A stretch of DNA of 31,755 bases, taken from Acanthaster planci (taxonomy: Eukaryota; Echinodermata; Asteroidea; Valvatida; Acanthasteridae). A program made the position numbers and the translations under genes. The notes under the pieces were generated by a model. That model was not told where the DNA came from. It did not search any database and saw nothing but the letters and a program-made list of their open reading frames with translations. The stretch spans positions 9,740-41,494 of the forward strand of contig NW_019091779.1 of assembly GCF_001949145.1 (NCBI RefSeq). Direction: 5' to 3'. Of the stretch, positions 30,486-31,755 are shown one piece after another. Positions within the stretch are counted from its first letter, which is position 1. Each line of letters starts with the position of its first letter.

Positions 30486-31346
30486 ATGGCGTCCCCAGAG
30501 GAGTTGGAAAAGGTCGAGGTTGCGGCGAAGGCAAGACTCTACAGCCTATCCAAGGAGCAGCAATTAAGTGTGATCGACCATTTGAAGATCAGAGAGGGAA
30601 TGGGTGAGAGGGAACAACATGGTCTCATCAAGTACATCAACAGGTACTTGGATGGAGAGGTGGACAACATGATGATCGTGGACTAGCAATTCTCTAGCGC
30701 CTCCAAGAGCACATGGATGAGCTATGGATGGGCTTGTCACCCCTACCAGTACCACCAGCACCACTGACAAGATATAAGAGGTGACCTTCGACTTCAATAG
30801 GGTGACTTCTGTTCTTGCAAGGAGAGAACTAAAAATATACGGCCAGATCGGTTCCGCAGGACAGGTGGACCAGCTGTCGTTCAACAGCCTGGCCAGGCAA
30901 ATTGAGGACGACTAACACAAAGGTCACACGGAGCAAGAGATCATTTCTGAAGTCAAAGAGCAGTCAACCCCAGGCTACCTCTGCCGAGTTACCTCGAGGA
31001 TGATCGAGTATAACGCTGCCTCAACTGCGTCACGTCTTAAGGGCGCATTACAAAGAGCAGGACGCAATCGATCTATATCAGGAGCTGGTAGCTGCCTCTC
31101 AACAACAGAAGTCGTCTTCCCATAAATTTTCTTGCGGGCCATGAGTCTTCAGCAGAGACTAATATTCTCCTCCCAGGAAGATCAATCTTCTTACAAATAC
31201 GATACTGATCTTGCACAGAGTGCCTTTAAGTAGTCCCTAAAGACAAGTCTCACTTGAAGTCTAAAGGGAGAGATGAGACAGTACCTCCAGGATCCAGATA
31301 TCAGTGATGAGTTACTTGAAGATATCATGGATAAAACTGCTGAAAG
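30486..31346 (+). pseudogene. Decayed LTR-retrotransposon Gag (capsid) fragment
   Basis: It starts at ATG 30486 in a good context (CCAAGATGG). The first 66 codons read MASPEELEKVEVAAKARLYS…, including LSKEQQLSVIDHLKIREG, to a stop at 30684. Further stops occur at about 30780, 30913 and 31230, with frame changes between. Recognisable capsid-like phrases follow: RRELKIYGQIG, LSFNSLARQIE, FLLRAMSLQQRLIFSSQE-like segments near 31135-31180, and LQDPDISDELLEDIMDKTAE at the end. This pattern is the one I recall for capsids of Ty3/mdg4-like elements in fish and marine invertebrates. The match stops at 31346; no zinc knuckle, protease or polymerase follows, so it is truncated or a captured gag. Confidence 0.62.
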
Positions 31347-31755
31347 TAAATGATTTTTCATACACGTGTAGTGGACATTAGGCTTACTCACCATGCTCAC
31401 CTAGGCCTATTTAGTCGTCTTGTTTTCTATCTTCTTTTTCTGTTTGCTGAAAATGTCTTTAATATCCGCTTTCGGGTCAACTTCCACACTGATCCAAAAT
31501 TTCAAGCCAAACACGATCACTTGTCACTAAAAACTTTGCACACAATGGTTTACAAAAACACACATCAAAAATATGTTGCCATTGTTATGCACGATTTATC
31601 AGCAGTTCCAATATGGCCGTAGCGTTCCAATCACCTGGTCACTTGTGTTCATGAGTCGTGAACTGGAGGTGGAATTTTCTTCTGGAGTTCACGACGTGAC
31701 CAACCTCGTTCCTACATGTAGGATGTTGAGCAGTATGCACTCATTACTATCTGCA
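31347..31755. other. Sequence after the Gag break, no gene seen
   Basis: AT-rich sequence without pol-like motifs. It holds a TAGGCCTA word at 31403 and an open frame at 31350-31622 with no domain signature. Any rest of the retroelement would have to lie outside the window or be lost. Confidence 0.4.

Overview
This window is eukaryotic, AT-rich and intron-bearing, and shows no prokaryotic gene organisation. Coding remnants are short exons bounded by GT/AG sites. The DNA between them is full of microsatellites, the palindromic words TACATGTA and TAGGCCTA, tandem repeats and transposon debris. I infer a marine invertebrate deuterostome (echinoderm, hemichordate or cephalochordate), mainly from the TACATGTA/TAGGCCTA texture and the protein families. 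The species is not determined.

Region 1 (about 424-9320) holds the most interesting locus. It is a broken, multi-exon, plus-strand gene that combines pieces of a SET methyltransferase domain, a 9-unit (P/I)VESE repeat, an acidic stretch, a CCHC-type zinc finger, a tyrosine recombinase (YR) domain and a C-terminal basic SANT/Myb-like segment. Splice phases agree at two independent junctions (2303/3140 and 4957/5758), which argues for one transcript rather than chance neighbours. Clusters of GTCCACAGTTG/CGTGGAC-type motifs flank the gene in mirrored order, so the whole region may be one large YR transposon. The copy is dead: it has several frameshifts and stop codons and lacks the front of the SET domain. 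A four-copy 150-bp tandem array starts at the end of the last exon.

Region 2 (about 9330-18200) has no convincing gene. It holds a ~110-bp tandem array, a tRNA-like SINE head, a perfect 32-bp-arm inverted repeat and two copies of a GAGACC-rich repeat. Region 3 (18248-20264) is a second broken multi-exon gene, whose four exons match a DDE-transposase-like (ISL3-type) protein family. Just after it, at 20381-21097, lies a complete solo LTR with TATA box, poly(A) signals and a 4-bp target duplication.

Region 4 (23407-27770) is a non-coding complex of ~150-bp and ~170-bp repeat units, rich in CRE-like and E-box-like palindromes. It is punctuated by short hairpins whose stem sequences differ while pairing is kept, next to conserved AACNAGAG and GGCTTTTTCGCA words; these look like mobile-element termini.

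Region 5 (28622-31346) has a minus-strand gene remnant encoding the cysteine-rich domain found at the C-terminus of P2X7 receptors, and, divergently on the plus strand, a decayed LTR-retrotransposon Gag that ends abruptly before any pol. No intact host gene is supported anywhere. The window reads as an accessory, transposon-rich intergenic region.
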